Shown: in pieces, positions 1 to 6,363 of the stretch
Layout: the number at the start of each line of letters is the position of its first letter
Numbering within the stretch: the stretch's first letter is position 1
Assembly: GCA_013151115.1 (NCBI GenBank)
Contig: JAADIW010000011.1
Span: 1-8,736, forward strand
From: Caldisericota bacterium
Lineage (GTDB): Bacteria > Bipolaricaulota > Bipolaricaulia > Bipolaricaulales > Bipolaricaulaceae
DNA: 8,736 bases
Reading direction: 5' to 3'
The notes under the pieces: generated by a model
Told to the model about the DNA's origin: nothing
Databases searched by the model: none
The model's input: the letters and a program-made list of their open reading frames with translations, nothing else
Translations under genes and position numbers: made by a program

Positions 1-4
1 GGGC

Positions 5-1279
5 GTGGGGCTCGAGCCGCTGGCGTTCGATTCGGCGGCGCGGGCGGTGGGGGAGGTGGCCCGGGCGCTGGGCGGCCCCGGCCGGGGTATCCTCGAGCCC
101 TATCCCGAGCTCGCCGCCCCCTTCCTCCAGCTCCTGCGTTACCTCCCCCGGGATTGGCGCCTCGCCATCGTCCGCTTCGGGATGTCCTTTTCTTTGGGCT
201 ACCCGCTCGATACGTTCGCGTCCTGGGATCCGAATGAGCCCTTCCGCCGCTACACCGAGCGCTACCCCCGGCGGCGGTACGACGCCGTGGTGTTGGGGGA
301 TCCGAGCGGCGGCATGGCCCACACGGCGACCCTTCTGGGGGCCCCGCTCCTCCCACCTTGCTACCTCCTCGGGGCGCGCCACCGCATCGACCCCGACGAT
401 ATGGGCGCCTACATCGCCACCGCCCGTGAAGCCCTCCGGGGGATGAAAAGCGGCGGGGAGATCGAGGTCATCGTCCACTACGATCCCCTGCACGATCGGG
501 ACCTGGTCGCCAACGCCGCCCTCTTCCGCGTGCGCGCCCTGGGCCTCCCCGCGGCGTACCGGGAGTTCATCCGGAAGTACCTCCGCCCCGGGGGGACCAT
601 CGTGATCGCCGAGGACACCTACACCTGGCCCCAGGCGGGGCTCTCCCCGGGGGTCTGGCTCCAGATCGGGGGCCTGGGGGATGTTTCCCCGGGGGAGTAC
701 CTCCGCCGTTTCCCCCCGCCCGGGGAGGTCACGTGGCGGCGGGAGTCGGAATGGGGGACCCCGGAGCCCTTCGTCCTCGCCGCCGAGGGGTTCGCGCGGG
801 AGCACGGCTTCCGGATCCTGCGCCTCGCCTTCTCCCATCCGGATTGTTACTCCGCGCTGGCCTTCCGGGCGTACCGCGCCGCCGGGGCGCGGGAGGGGCT
901 GGCGATCCTGGACTGTTTCACCACCATGGACGCGCGGTTCTGCGTGCGCACGGGGATCGCGCCGCTACACCTCGTCTTCAACACCCGCGACTCGTTCGAG
1001 TTCGCGCTCGCGCAGCTGAAGCGGTATCCCGTGCGGAAGGCCTACCTCCTCCTCCACCCGAGCTACGCCGCTCCGGAGGACCTGGTCTACCCGACGGAGT
1101 GGGAGGAGGCCCTGGGGGAATTGGGGATAGAGGTGGAGTGGATCTCCGACCCCCGGCACTTCCCCGACGATCCCTATCTCCCGTTTTACGTCGCGGGCAG
1201 GCTCTCCGAACTCGCCCGGGAACTCGCGCTTCCGGTCCCTCTCTCCCTGTCCGCGGAGGCGCTGGAGAGCATCCCCTGA
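5..1279 (+). CDS. Conserved-looking protein of unknown function, about 424 residues
   Basis: I do not recognise this protein and assign no function. The frame is open from the first bases of the window. GTG at 5 is the first possible start inside it, so the true start may lie upstream. The product looks soluble, with no signal peptide or membrane segment. Its residue pattern is alternating alpha/beta: a hydrophobic strand followed by LGDPSGG (about residues 97-103), then VIVHYDPLHD (about 155-164), then LRPGGTIVIAEDT (about 193-205). That last stretch resembles late strands of Rossmann-like or methyltransferase-like folds, but no SAM-binding motif I can name is present. Cysteine, histidine and aspartate clusters such as SHPDCYSA and LDCFTTMDARFC in the second half could mark an active or metal site. 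Codon use matches the neighbours. Its last 94 bases overlap the 3' end of the convergent ATPase gene. That it is a real gene is likely; everything else is open. Confidence 0.8.
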   Translation: MGLEPLAFDSAARAVGEVARALGGPGRGILEPYPELAAPFLQLLRYLPRDWRLAIVRFGMSFSLGYPLDTFASWDPNEPFRRYTERYPRRRYDAVVLGDPSGGMAHTATLLGAPLLPPCYLLGARHRIDPDDMGAYIATAREALRGMKSGGEIEVIVHYDPLHDRDLVANAALFRVRALGLPAAYREFIRKYLRPGGTIVIAEDTYTWPQAGLSPGVWLQIGGLGDVSPGEYLRRFPPPGEVTWRRESEWGTPEPFVLAAEGFAREHGFRILRLAFSHPDCYSALAFRAYRAAGAREGLAILDCFTTMDARFCVRTGIAPLHLVFNTRDSFEFALAQLKRYPVRKAYLLLHPSYAAPEDLVYPTEWEEALGELGIEVEWISDPRHFPDDPYLPFYVAGRLSELARELALPVPLSLSAEALESIP

Positions 1280-2043
1280 GCCGGGATCAGGGCCCGATGG
1301 CCGTTTTCCCCCGCCAACAGCACGAATTCCATCCCGTAGGCCTCGCGGAGCCTCCCCGGCGTCAGGACATCCTCGGCCGGCCCGTGGGCGAGGATCGATC
1401 CCCCCTGGAGCAGGGCCACCCGGCGGGCGTAGAGGAGAGCGTTGGTGGGGTTGTGGGTGGTCACCAAGGTCGCGAGGCCCCGAGAGGCGAACCCCCGCAC
1501 CAGGGAGAGCACACCGTGTTGGTGTCTGGGATCCAGGTGGGCATCGGGTTCGTCCAACAGGAGAAACCGCGCCTCCTGGGCGAGTCCCCTGGCGATGAGG
1601 ACGAGGCGCATCTCGCCCCCGGAGAGCTCGGTGTATGGGCGCCCCGCGTATCCCGAGAGGCCCACCGCCTCCAACGCATCCAGCGCGATGCGGCGGTCCT
1701 CCCTCCCCGGGGAGGAGAAGATCCCGAGGTGCGGCGTCCGCCCCATGAGGACCACCTCCAGGACGCTATAGCCGAACACGGGGCGGTGCACCTGGGGCAC
1801 GTAGCCGATCGCCCGGGCCCGTTCCCGCGGGGAAAGCTCGTACAGATCTGCATCGCCGAGGAGAACATGGCCCTCCCGCGGTCGGCGCAGGCCGCCGAGG
1901 CACTCCAACAACGTCGTCTTCCCCGAACCGTTGGGACCGAGGAGGAACAGTATCTACCCGGCGCTGATCTCCAACGACACGCCGTGGAACACGGGCTTTC
2001 CCGGAACGTAAGCGTAGGAGATGCCGCGGGCGGAAAGCGTCAT
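1186..2043 (-). pseudogene. FecE/BtuD-type ABC importer ATPase interrupted by an in-frame TAG
   Basis: This is the ATP-hydrolysing subunit of a FecCD/BtuC-type importer. ATG at 2043 overlaps the permease stop as ATGA and has GGAGG 9 bases upstream; ATG at 2049 is an alternative. The frame reads MTLSARGISYAY through ISAG, then hits TAG at codon 30 (1956-1954), where the family normally has Glu (GE before Walker A). Counting that codon, all motifs follow intact: Walker A GPNGSGKTT (36-44), Q-loop VPQ (Gln 84), signature LSGGE (140-144), Walker B FLLLDEP (160-166), D-loop AHLD and switch His in TTHN (197). Apart from the TAG nothing has decayed, so the lesion is recent, a sequence error, or read through. 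Restart within the frame is possible only at poor codons (CTG at 1950, before Walker A; TTG at 1911, after it). The C-terminus runs about 30 residues beyond the usual family end (near RALIP) and overlaps the convergent gene. The family assignment is firm; functionality is not. Confidence 0.9.
1954..1956 (-). other. In-frame amber codon inside the ABC ATPase gene
   Basis: The plus strand reads CTA here, so the minus strand reads TAG in the ATPase frame. A single-base change from the expected GAG (plus-strand C to A) explains it. TAG also ends the DUF1385 gene (5457-5455) and the TauE/SafE gene (7618-7620) at natural family ends. TAG therefore acts as a normal stop in this genome. Confidence 0.9.
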
Positions 2044-3035
2044 CTCCATCCCCCTCCCCGGGCGAGATGGCGCATGAACAGGAAAAGGAACGCCGGTACC
2101 CCCACGATCCCGGTGAGGACACCCAGGGGGATCTCGCTCCCCATGAGGGAACGGGAGAGGAGGTCCAGCACGGTCAGGAACCCCGCCCCCATCAGCATCG
2201 AGGCGGGGATGACCCGGGAGTGATCCGGCCCCACCAGGGCCCGGGCGGCATGGGGGGTGATGAGGCCGATCCACCCGATCATCCCCGCCCGGGAGACCGC
2301 CGCGGCCACGAGCAGCGTCCCCGCGAGGATCACCCAGGTACGCAACCGCGCCGCGTTCACCCCCAGGGCCACCGCCTCCCGTTCGTCCAGGGAAAGGACG
2401 TTCAGGCGCCACCGCAGGAGGAGCAACGCCCCCGCTCCCAGGACGCAGGCGGGGAGGAGCTTCACCACCGTGTCCCACCGCGTCCCCGAGAGGCTCCCCA
2501 GCAACCAGTAGGTGATGGCCGGGAGTACGTCCAGGGGATCGGCGAGGTACTTGATCAGCCCCAGGAAGGCGCTGAACAGCGATCCCACCAGGATCCCCGA
2601 GATGACGAGCACGAGGACCGAGTTCCCGAACCGCCGTGCGATGAAGACCACGAGGAGCACGGCGAGGAGTCCGAAGCCGAAGGCGAACCCATCCACCAGA
2701 TACCAGGGGATCCCCAGGAGCAGGGCCAACGCGGCCCCGAACGCCGCCCCCGCGCTCACCCCGAGGATCCGCGAGTCCACCAGGGGATTTCTGAAGATGC
2801 CCTGGAACACGGCCCCGGATAGCGCCAGGGACGCCCCCACCGCCGCCGCCCCCAGTGCCCGGGGGAGCCGCACGTCGAGGATCAGGACGCGCGCGGTGGG
2901 GGACACGCCGTCCAGAGGGAGGAGCGCCCCGACCACCTCCCGCAGGCCCACGGGGTAGCGCCCCACGAACAGGGAGGCGGTGATCGCGACGGCCGGGAAG
3001 AGCACGAGCCCTAGCCGGATGGTCCCCCGTTTCAC
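2040..3035 (-). CDS. FecCD/BtuC-family ABC transporter permease
   Basis: This 331-residue inner-membrane permease would form the channel of the importer as a homodimer, handing ligand from the binding protein to the cytoplasm. The length is typical for the family and about nine to ten hydrophobic segments are visible. Family motifs are clear: LALSGAVFQGIFRNPLVD followed by ILGVSAGAAFG near residues 68-100, GWIGLITPHAARALVGPDH (the coupling region facing the ATPase) in the second half, and EIPLGVLTGIVGVPAFL near the end. The start is GTG at 3035, which shares GTGA with the stop of the binding-protein gene. Its purine-rich tract abuts the start codon, so initiation probably depends on ribosomes finishing the upstream gene. 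The stop overlaps the ATPase start by 4 bases. The substrate class (iron-siderophore, haem, cobalamin, molybdate) cannot be separated by sequence reading. Confidence 0.95.
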   Translation of the reverse strand: MKRGTIRLGLVLFPAVAITASLFVGRYPVGLREVVGALLPLDGVSPTARVLILDVRLPRALGAAAVGASLALSGAVFQGIFRNPLVDSRILGVSAGAAFGAALALLLGIPWYLVDGFAFGFGLLAVLLVVFIARRFGNSVLVLVISGILVGSLFSAFLGLIKYLADPLDVLPAITYWLLGSLSGTRWDTVVKLLPACVLGAGALLLLRWRLNVLSLDEREAVALGVNAARLRTWVILAGTLLVAAAVSRAGMIGWIGLITPHAARALVGPDHSRVIPASMLMGAGFLTVLDLLSRSLMGSEIPLGVLTGIVGVPAFLFLFMRHLARGGGWR

Positions 3036-4030
3036 CCCTCGATCACGGCGATGAGGTCATCGGGCAGTTCGTACCCGTAGAACTCCCGGTAGAACGCCTC
3101 GGCCTCGGCGACGATATCGATCCCGATGTCGGGATGGAGCTTGGCCGCCATCCACAGGAGGCCGAGGAAGGATTCGGGGGTGGGGATGTCCCAGGGTGAG
3201 AAGACCCAGGGCATCTTGTGGACCCTCTTCCCGCGCACCGCCGAGATCCCACGCCAGACGGGATCGTTCAGGAGATCCTCCGGGGTTACCCTCCCGTAGG
3301 GGGCGATGAAGATCACCTCGGGATCCCAGAGGAGGACCTGCTCGATGTCCACGTCCTGCCAATAGCCCCGGAGCTCCGCCGCCACCGGATCCCCGCCGGC
3401 GAGCTCGATCAGCTGCGTTTGGTACATCTCACCGCTCGCCACCCGGAGTGGCCGGGTCCCTACGAACAGGGTCCGGGGCCGCGCGGTCCCCCGGCCGGCG
3501 ACGGCGGAGGCGATGGCCCGCACCATCGCGTCGAGGTACGACAGGAGTTTCGCGGCGCGCTCCTCGACGCCGAAGATCCTCCCCAGGAGCTCGGTCGCCC
3601 CCCTGATCCCCTCCACGTCCTCCGCGTGGAGGATGACGACGGGGACGCCGAAGGCGGCGAACTCCTCGGTGACCCCCGGGTCCTTCCACGGGTTCGCGAG
3701 GACGAGGTCCGGTTCCCGGGCGAGGACCTCCTCCAGGGACGGCCTGGTGTGGGCGTACTTGTCGGGAAGCCCCGGGTCCACCGACATAAGGGCCGCCCAC
3801 GAGGGGGAGCCCGGCTTCAGGCCCACATAGGTCCCGAGCACGAGCCGTTCCTGGACCCCGAGGGCGTAGAGATACATGGTGGCGACCCCGTAAAGGCTCA
3901 CCACGCGCTGCACCGGTTGGGAGATCACGACCTCCCTGCCCGCCTGATCGACTACCGTGGCCGTGCCCGCCGCGATGGCGCCGAAGGCGACCCAGATAAA
4001 CACGATCGCGACGAAGAAGGGGGATCTCAC
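3032..4030 (-). CDS. Periplasmic substrate-binding protein of a FecB/BtuF-type ABC importer
   Basis: This 332-residue exported binding protein would capture the ligand and deliver it to the permease. GTG at 4030 is chosen because AGGAGGT (4037-4043) sits 6 bases upstream and the codon overlaps the padR stop as GTGA. The open frame extends further upstream, but only as a shadow of padR. Residues 1 to about 21 form a signal peptide with a hydrophobic core and an Ala-X-Ala site (A18, A20). There is no lipobox cysteine, so the protein is probably free in a periplasm. The mature part starts VVDQAGREV and continues with QRVVSL and LYALGVQERLVLG, the usual entry of periplasmic-binding class III (helical-backbone) proteins. 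REPDLVLA and WDPEVIFIAPYG are the paired strand motifs of the two lobes. The C-terminal PESFLGLLWMAAKLHPD and EAFYREFYGYEL resemble iron-complex binding proteins of thermophiles and archaea. The ligand is unknown. Confidence 0.93.
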   Translation of the reverse strand: MRSPFFVAIVFIWVAFGAIAAGTATVVDQAGREVVISQPVQRVVSLYGVATMYLYALGVQERLVLGTYVGLKPGSPSWAALMSVDPGLPDKYAHTRPSLEEVLAREPDLVLANPWKDPGVTEEFAAFGVPVVILHAEDVEGIRGATELLGRIFGVEERAAKLLSYLDAMVRAIASAVAGRGTARPRTLFVGTRPLRVASGEMYQTQLIELAGGDPVAAELRGYWQDVDIEQVLLWDPEVIFIAPYGRVTPEDLLNDPVWRGISAVRGKRVHKMPWVFSPWDIPTPESFLGLLWMAAKLHPDIGIDIVAEAEAFYREFYGYELPDDLIAVIEG

Positions 4031-4563
4031 CGCACCACCTCCTCGGAGAATTTCCCCTGGAGCGTCCGCAGCCACGCGAGGGCCGCGTCCACTTGGCCCA
4101 GGCGGAACCCACGTACGCACTCGGCGATGGGGGAACCGGCGTAAGGGAGCTCCTCGTGCTGGAGTTTGTCCCGGAGCCGCTCCAGGGCCTCGATCTCGGC
4201 GGCGATGAGCCCGGGGACTTCCCCCGGTGACAGCTCCAGGAGGAAGTAGATCTTCGCCAGGAACTCGACCCGCAGGTCGCGAAGCGCGGGGACGGGGCTC
4301 CGCAGCCATTCCCACAGCCGCTCCTCCCCGGCCGCGGTGAGGCGGTAGACCCGCCGGGCGCGACCCCCCGTGCTCCGGGATTCCCCGCGGATCAAGCCCG
4401 CACGTTCCAGCCGGGCCAGGGCGAGGTAGAGGCGGCTGGTGGCGATGTGCCAGATGGGCCACAGCTCGTGCTCGATCTCCTTCTTGAGCTCGTAGCCGTG
4501 CCGTGGGCCCCGGGCGAGGAGCCCGAGGACCACGAACTCCACGGGGAAAGGCGCTTCGGCCAT
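4027..4563 (-). CDS. PadR-family transcriptional regulator, first gene of the importer operon
   Basis: This 178-residue protein has an N-terminal winged helix (about residues 6-90) with the PadR signatures VLGLLARGPRHGYELK, then SRLYLALARLERAGLI as recognition region, and the wing ending RRVYRLTAAGEERL. The C-terminal half (about 95-178) is helical and matches the dimerising domain of the longer PadR proteins, including the RVEFLAKIYFLLEL stretch. PadR proteins usually repress their own operon and are released by a ligand or stress signal. ATG at 4563 starts the protein just before the conserved domain. A longer open frame upstream carries no family sequence and runs through the promoter. The stop overlaps the binding-protein start by 4 bases. 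Regulator and importer genes being cotranscribed suggests that PadR controls uptake directly, perhaps sensing the imported compound; that is inference. Confidence 0.92.
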   Translation of the reverse strand: MAEAPFPVEFVVLGLLARGPRHGYELKKEIEHELWPIWHIATSRLYLALARLERAGLIRGESRSTGGRARRVYRLTAAGEERLWEWLRSPVPALRDLRVEFLAKIYFLLELSPGEVPGLIAAEIEALERLRDKLQHEELPYAGSPIAECVRGFRLGQVDAALAWLRTLQGKFSEEVVR

Positions 4564-4572
4564 CGTCCCCGA

Positions 4573-4601
4573 AGAATATTCCAAGTTGGAAGTTTTGGCA
4601 A
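4573..4601 (-). promoter_or_regulatory. Putative sigma-70-type promoter of the padR-importer operon
   Basis: On the minus strand, TTGCCA (4601-4596; 5 of 6 to TTGACA) and TATTCT (4578-4573; 4 of 6 to TATAAT) are separated by exactly 17 bases. This lies in the only AT-rich patch between padR and the divergent PHP gene. The predicted transcription start near 4566 leaves about 3 bases before the padR ATG. It was found by eye, without scoring against a background. Confidence 0.5.
4579..4591. promoter_or_regulatory. Perfect 13-base palindrome, candidate PadR operator
   Basis: TTCCAA-G-TTGGAA is a perfect inverted repeat of 6-base arms. It sits inside the spacer of the putative padR promoter and abuts the -10 box. 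A dimeric repressor bound here would block RNA polymerase. The arms do not match the ATGT-N8-ACAT operator known for classical PadR, so if it is an operator it is a different specificity. Confidence 0.45.
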
Positions 4602-4643
4602 CGCCGCCCCGGCGGGGGTAAGCTCGAGGCTCAACATCGCGAA

Positions 4644-4654
4644 GGGAGGGGGTC
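4644..4654 (+). promoter_or_regulatory. Shine-Dalgarno site that fixes the TTG start of the PHP gene
   Basis: GGGAGG (4644-4649) lies 5 bases before TTG at 4655. PHP family sequence (ADLHLHT) starts four codons later, so the TTG is the most likely start. I see no convincing promoter for this gene in the 91-base gap, only a TTGGCA at 4595-4600 overlapping the divergent -35 box, with a poor -10. Confidence 0.6.
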
Positions 4655-5503
4655 TTGGGCAAGTGGGCTGATCTGCATCTGCATACCAAGTGGTCCGATG
4701 GGACGGTGGGTGTGGCCGAGACGGCCCGCAGGGCCAGGGAGGCGGGTTTCTCCTGCATCGCCATCACCGACCACGACACCGTCTCGCCCGAGCTAACCGC
4801 GCCCGTCACCGAGATCGAGGGCGTGGAGGTGATCTGCGGGGTGGAGATAAAGGCCGAGGTGGCCGGGGCGCGCGCGGAGATCCTCGGCTACTTCATCGAC
4901 CCGCGCCACCCGGCCCTGTGGGAACTGTTCGCGTGGATGCGGGAAGCGCGGGTGGAGCGGATGCGGGCCATGATCGCGCGCTGTAACGAACTCCTCGGCG
5001 CCGACATCACCTACGAGGAGGTGGCGTCACGGGCCACCGGTTCGGTGGGGAGGCCGCACCTCGCCGCCGCGTTGGTGGAGCGGGGCCTCGTCTCCGACGT
5101 GCAGGAGGCGTTCGAGAAATATCTTGGGAACGACATGCCCTGTTACGTGCCCCTGCCCCGGGCGGGGGCGGCGCGGGTCATCGCCGCGATCCGTGCGGCC
5201 GGGGGGGTGGCCGCCCTGGCCCACCCGGGGTTCCTGGACGTGGACGACTGGGACCGCGTGCTCTCCGCGCTCGTGGCCCAGGGGATGGGCGCCCTGGAGG
5301 TACATTACCCCTACGGGCTCTCCTCGGCCCCGGTCTACCGCGGGCCGGAGGAGTTCGCGCGCCTCGCGGATGCATACGGCCTCGTGCCCACCGGGGGCTC
5401 CGACGACCACGGCCCGAGGTCGGGCAAGGAGTACCTCGGGACGATCAGGATCCCCTACTCGACGGTGGCGGAGCTGGCGGCGCTCGCCCCCTCCACCGCG
5501 TGA
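4655..5503 (+). CDS. PHP-domain metal-dependent phosphoesterase (YciV/RNase AM-like)
   Basis: This 282-residue cytoplasmic protein belongs to the PHP superfamily, which hydrolyses phosphoesters with two or three bound metals. The metal ligands are all visible: H8 and H10 with D15 (motif HLHTKWSDG), TDHD with D39 and H40, E64 in GVEIK, H135 in GRPHLA, H190 in LAHPG, and D250/H252 region in GGSDDHG. The order and the GRPHLA insert match the group that includes E. coli YciV (5'-3' exonuclease RNase AM) and the 3',5'-nucleoside bisphosphate phosphatases, both near 280-290 residues. The exact substrate cannot be chosen between these. Start is TTG at 4655. It is transcribed divergently from padR, and its last 49 bases overlap the convergent DUF1385 gene. 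No functional link with either neighbour is evident. Confidence 0.92.
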   Translation: MGKWADLHLHTKWSDGTVGVAETARRAREAGFSCIAITDHDTVSPELTAPVTEIEGVEVICGVEIKAEVAGARAEILGYFIDPRHPALWELFAWMREARVERMRAMIARCNELLGADITYEEVASRATGSVGRPHLAAALVERGLVSDVQEAFEKYLGNDMPCYVPLPRAGAARVIAAIRAAGGVAALAHPGFLDVDDWDRVLSALVAQGMGALEVHYPYGLSSAPVYRGPEEFARLADAYGLVPTGGSDDHGPRSGKEYLGTIRIPYSTVAELAALAPSTA

Positions 5504-6333
5504 CGCAGGGCGGTCAGGGCCACCTCCAACTGGGCCTCGTCCGGTTCCCGCGTGGTGAGGCGTTGTAGCAGTAGCCCCGGCAGTATCAGCGGCTTGAGGA
5601 GGGGGGAACGGGGGGGCTTCCCCCCGAGCCGCAGGATCTCGTAGCTCACCGAGACCACCAGCGGGAGGAGCAGGAGCCGCCCCACGATCCGCACCCAGAA
5701 GACGCGGCTCGGGATCAACGAGAAGATGAGGATGGCCAGCACCGCGGTGAAGAGGATGAAGGTGGTCCCGCAGCGGGGGTGGAGCGGCGAGGCGCGTTTG
5801 GCGGCATCGAGGGAGAAGCCGTTCCCTTCCTCGAAGGCGTGGACCGACTTGTGCTCCGCCCCGTGATACTGGAAGATGCGACGCACGTCCTTCAGCAACG
5901 AGATCCCCCAGATATAGAGGAGGAAGAGGCCGATCCTGATCGCCCCCTCCAGGAGGTTGAACGCGAGGGTGTTGCGGGAGGGGAGGAAGCCGGCGAGGAA
6001 GACCGGGAGCACCACGAACCCCCCGAGCACCACCGCCAGGGCGAGGACCAGGGTGAGCACGAACTCCGCGCGGCTCTGGGTCTCCCCGTAGGCGATCTCC
6101 GCAGAGCGGGAGAGGGCCCGCATCCCCAGCGAGAGCATCTCGTAGAGGCGCACGGGCCCCCGCACGAACGGGATGTCCCGCCACCTCCCGATTCGGCGCG
6201 GGGGCGGGATCTCCTCCACCACGATCTCCCCCTCGGGGTTCCGCACGGCGATCACCGCCCGGTCCCCGTTCTGCATCAACACGCCTTCCACGATGGCCTG
6301 TCCGCCTATGGGCATCCTCTCACCGGGGCCCAT
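5455..6333 (-). CDS. DUF1385 (YqhQ-like) membrane protein
   Basis: This 292-residue integral membrane protein is a clear member of the DUF1385/YqhQ family, whose biochemical role I cannot state. The N-terminal hallmark IGGQAIVEGVLMQ lies at residues 9-21. Two hydrophobic blocks (about 91-118 and 123-147) precede the central YHGAEHKSVHAFEEG (156-170) and HPRCGTTF (185-192) motifs. A further long hydrophobic stretch (about 190-236) follows, and the end reads LLQRLTTREPDEAQLEVAL. The conserved His, Glu and Cys residues could bind metal; that is inference. ATG at 6333 is chosen because GGGGAGG (6343-6349) is 9 bases upstream; ATG at 6315 has its purine tract too close. It starts 30 bases after the upstream small exported-protein gene on the same strand, probably in one transcript. 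It ends in TAG inside the convergent PHP gene. Confidence 0.93.
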   Translation of the reverse strand: MGPGERMPIGGQAIVEGVLMQNGDRAVIAVRNPEGEIVVEEIPPPRRIGRWRDIPFVRGPVRLYEMLSLGMRALSRSAEIAYGETQSRAEFVLTLVLALAVVLGGFVVLPVFLAGFLPSRNTLAFNLLEGAIRIGLFLLYIWGISLLKDVRRIFQYHGAEHKSVHAFEEGNGFSLDAAKRASPLHPRCGTTFILFTAVLAILIFSLIPSRVFWVRIVGRLLLLPLVVSVSYEILRLGGKPPRSPLLKPLILPGLLLQRLTTREPDEAQLEVALTALRHAVEGASAASSATVE

Positions 6334-6342
6334 GCTAACGTG

Positions 6343-6349
6343 CCTCCCC
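6343..6349 (-). promoter_or_regulatory. Shine-Dalgarno site of the DUF1385 gene
   Basis: The minus strand reads GGGGAGG here, 9 bases before ATG at 6333. It selects this start over ATG at 6315 and over start-like codons further upstream. Confidence 0.6.
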
Positions 6350-6363
6350 ACGGGACACAAACC

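Noticed and set aside
1186..1911. A shorter ATPase starting at TTG 1911
   Set aside because: This start would remove Walker A, which is intact just upstream in the same frame, so it cannot be the start of a working ATPase.
1954..1956. Genome-wide reassignment of TAG to an amino acid
   Set aside because: The DUF1385 and TauE/SafE genes both end in TAG at the usual C-terminus of their families, so TAG works as a stop here.
733..2223. A 496-codon plus-strand open frame across the unknown gene and the ATPase gene
   Set aside because: It is the antisense or alternate-frame shadow of two well-supported genes. The translation is rich in Arg, Pro, Gly and His with no domain pattern, as expected from high-GC DNA.
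3032..4462. A longer binding-protein frame starting near 4462
   Set aside because: The extra N-terminal part overlaps padR in another frame and lacks family sequence, whereas GTG at 4030 has a strong Shine-Dalgarno site and begins a proper signal peptide.
4602..4614. GC hairpin CGCCG-CCC-CGGCG in the padR/PHP gap
   Set aside because: The stem is only 5 bases, such inverted repeats are common by chance in this base composition, and it has no T-run to act as a terminator.
4564..4654. A riboswitch or Fur-type box controlling the importer operon
   Set aside because: The gap is 91 bases, the predicted leader is about 3 bases, and I see neither a cobalamin-riboswitch core nor a 19-base Fur-like repeat.
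5027..6184. A 385-codon minus-strand open frame across the PHP and DUF1385 genes
   Set aside because: It lies in a different frame from DUF1385 and antisense to PHP, has low-complexity composition, and no family sequence.
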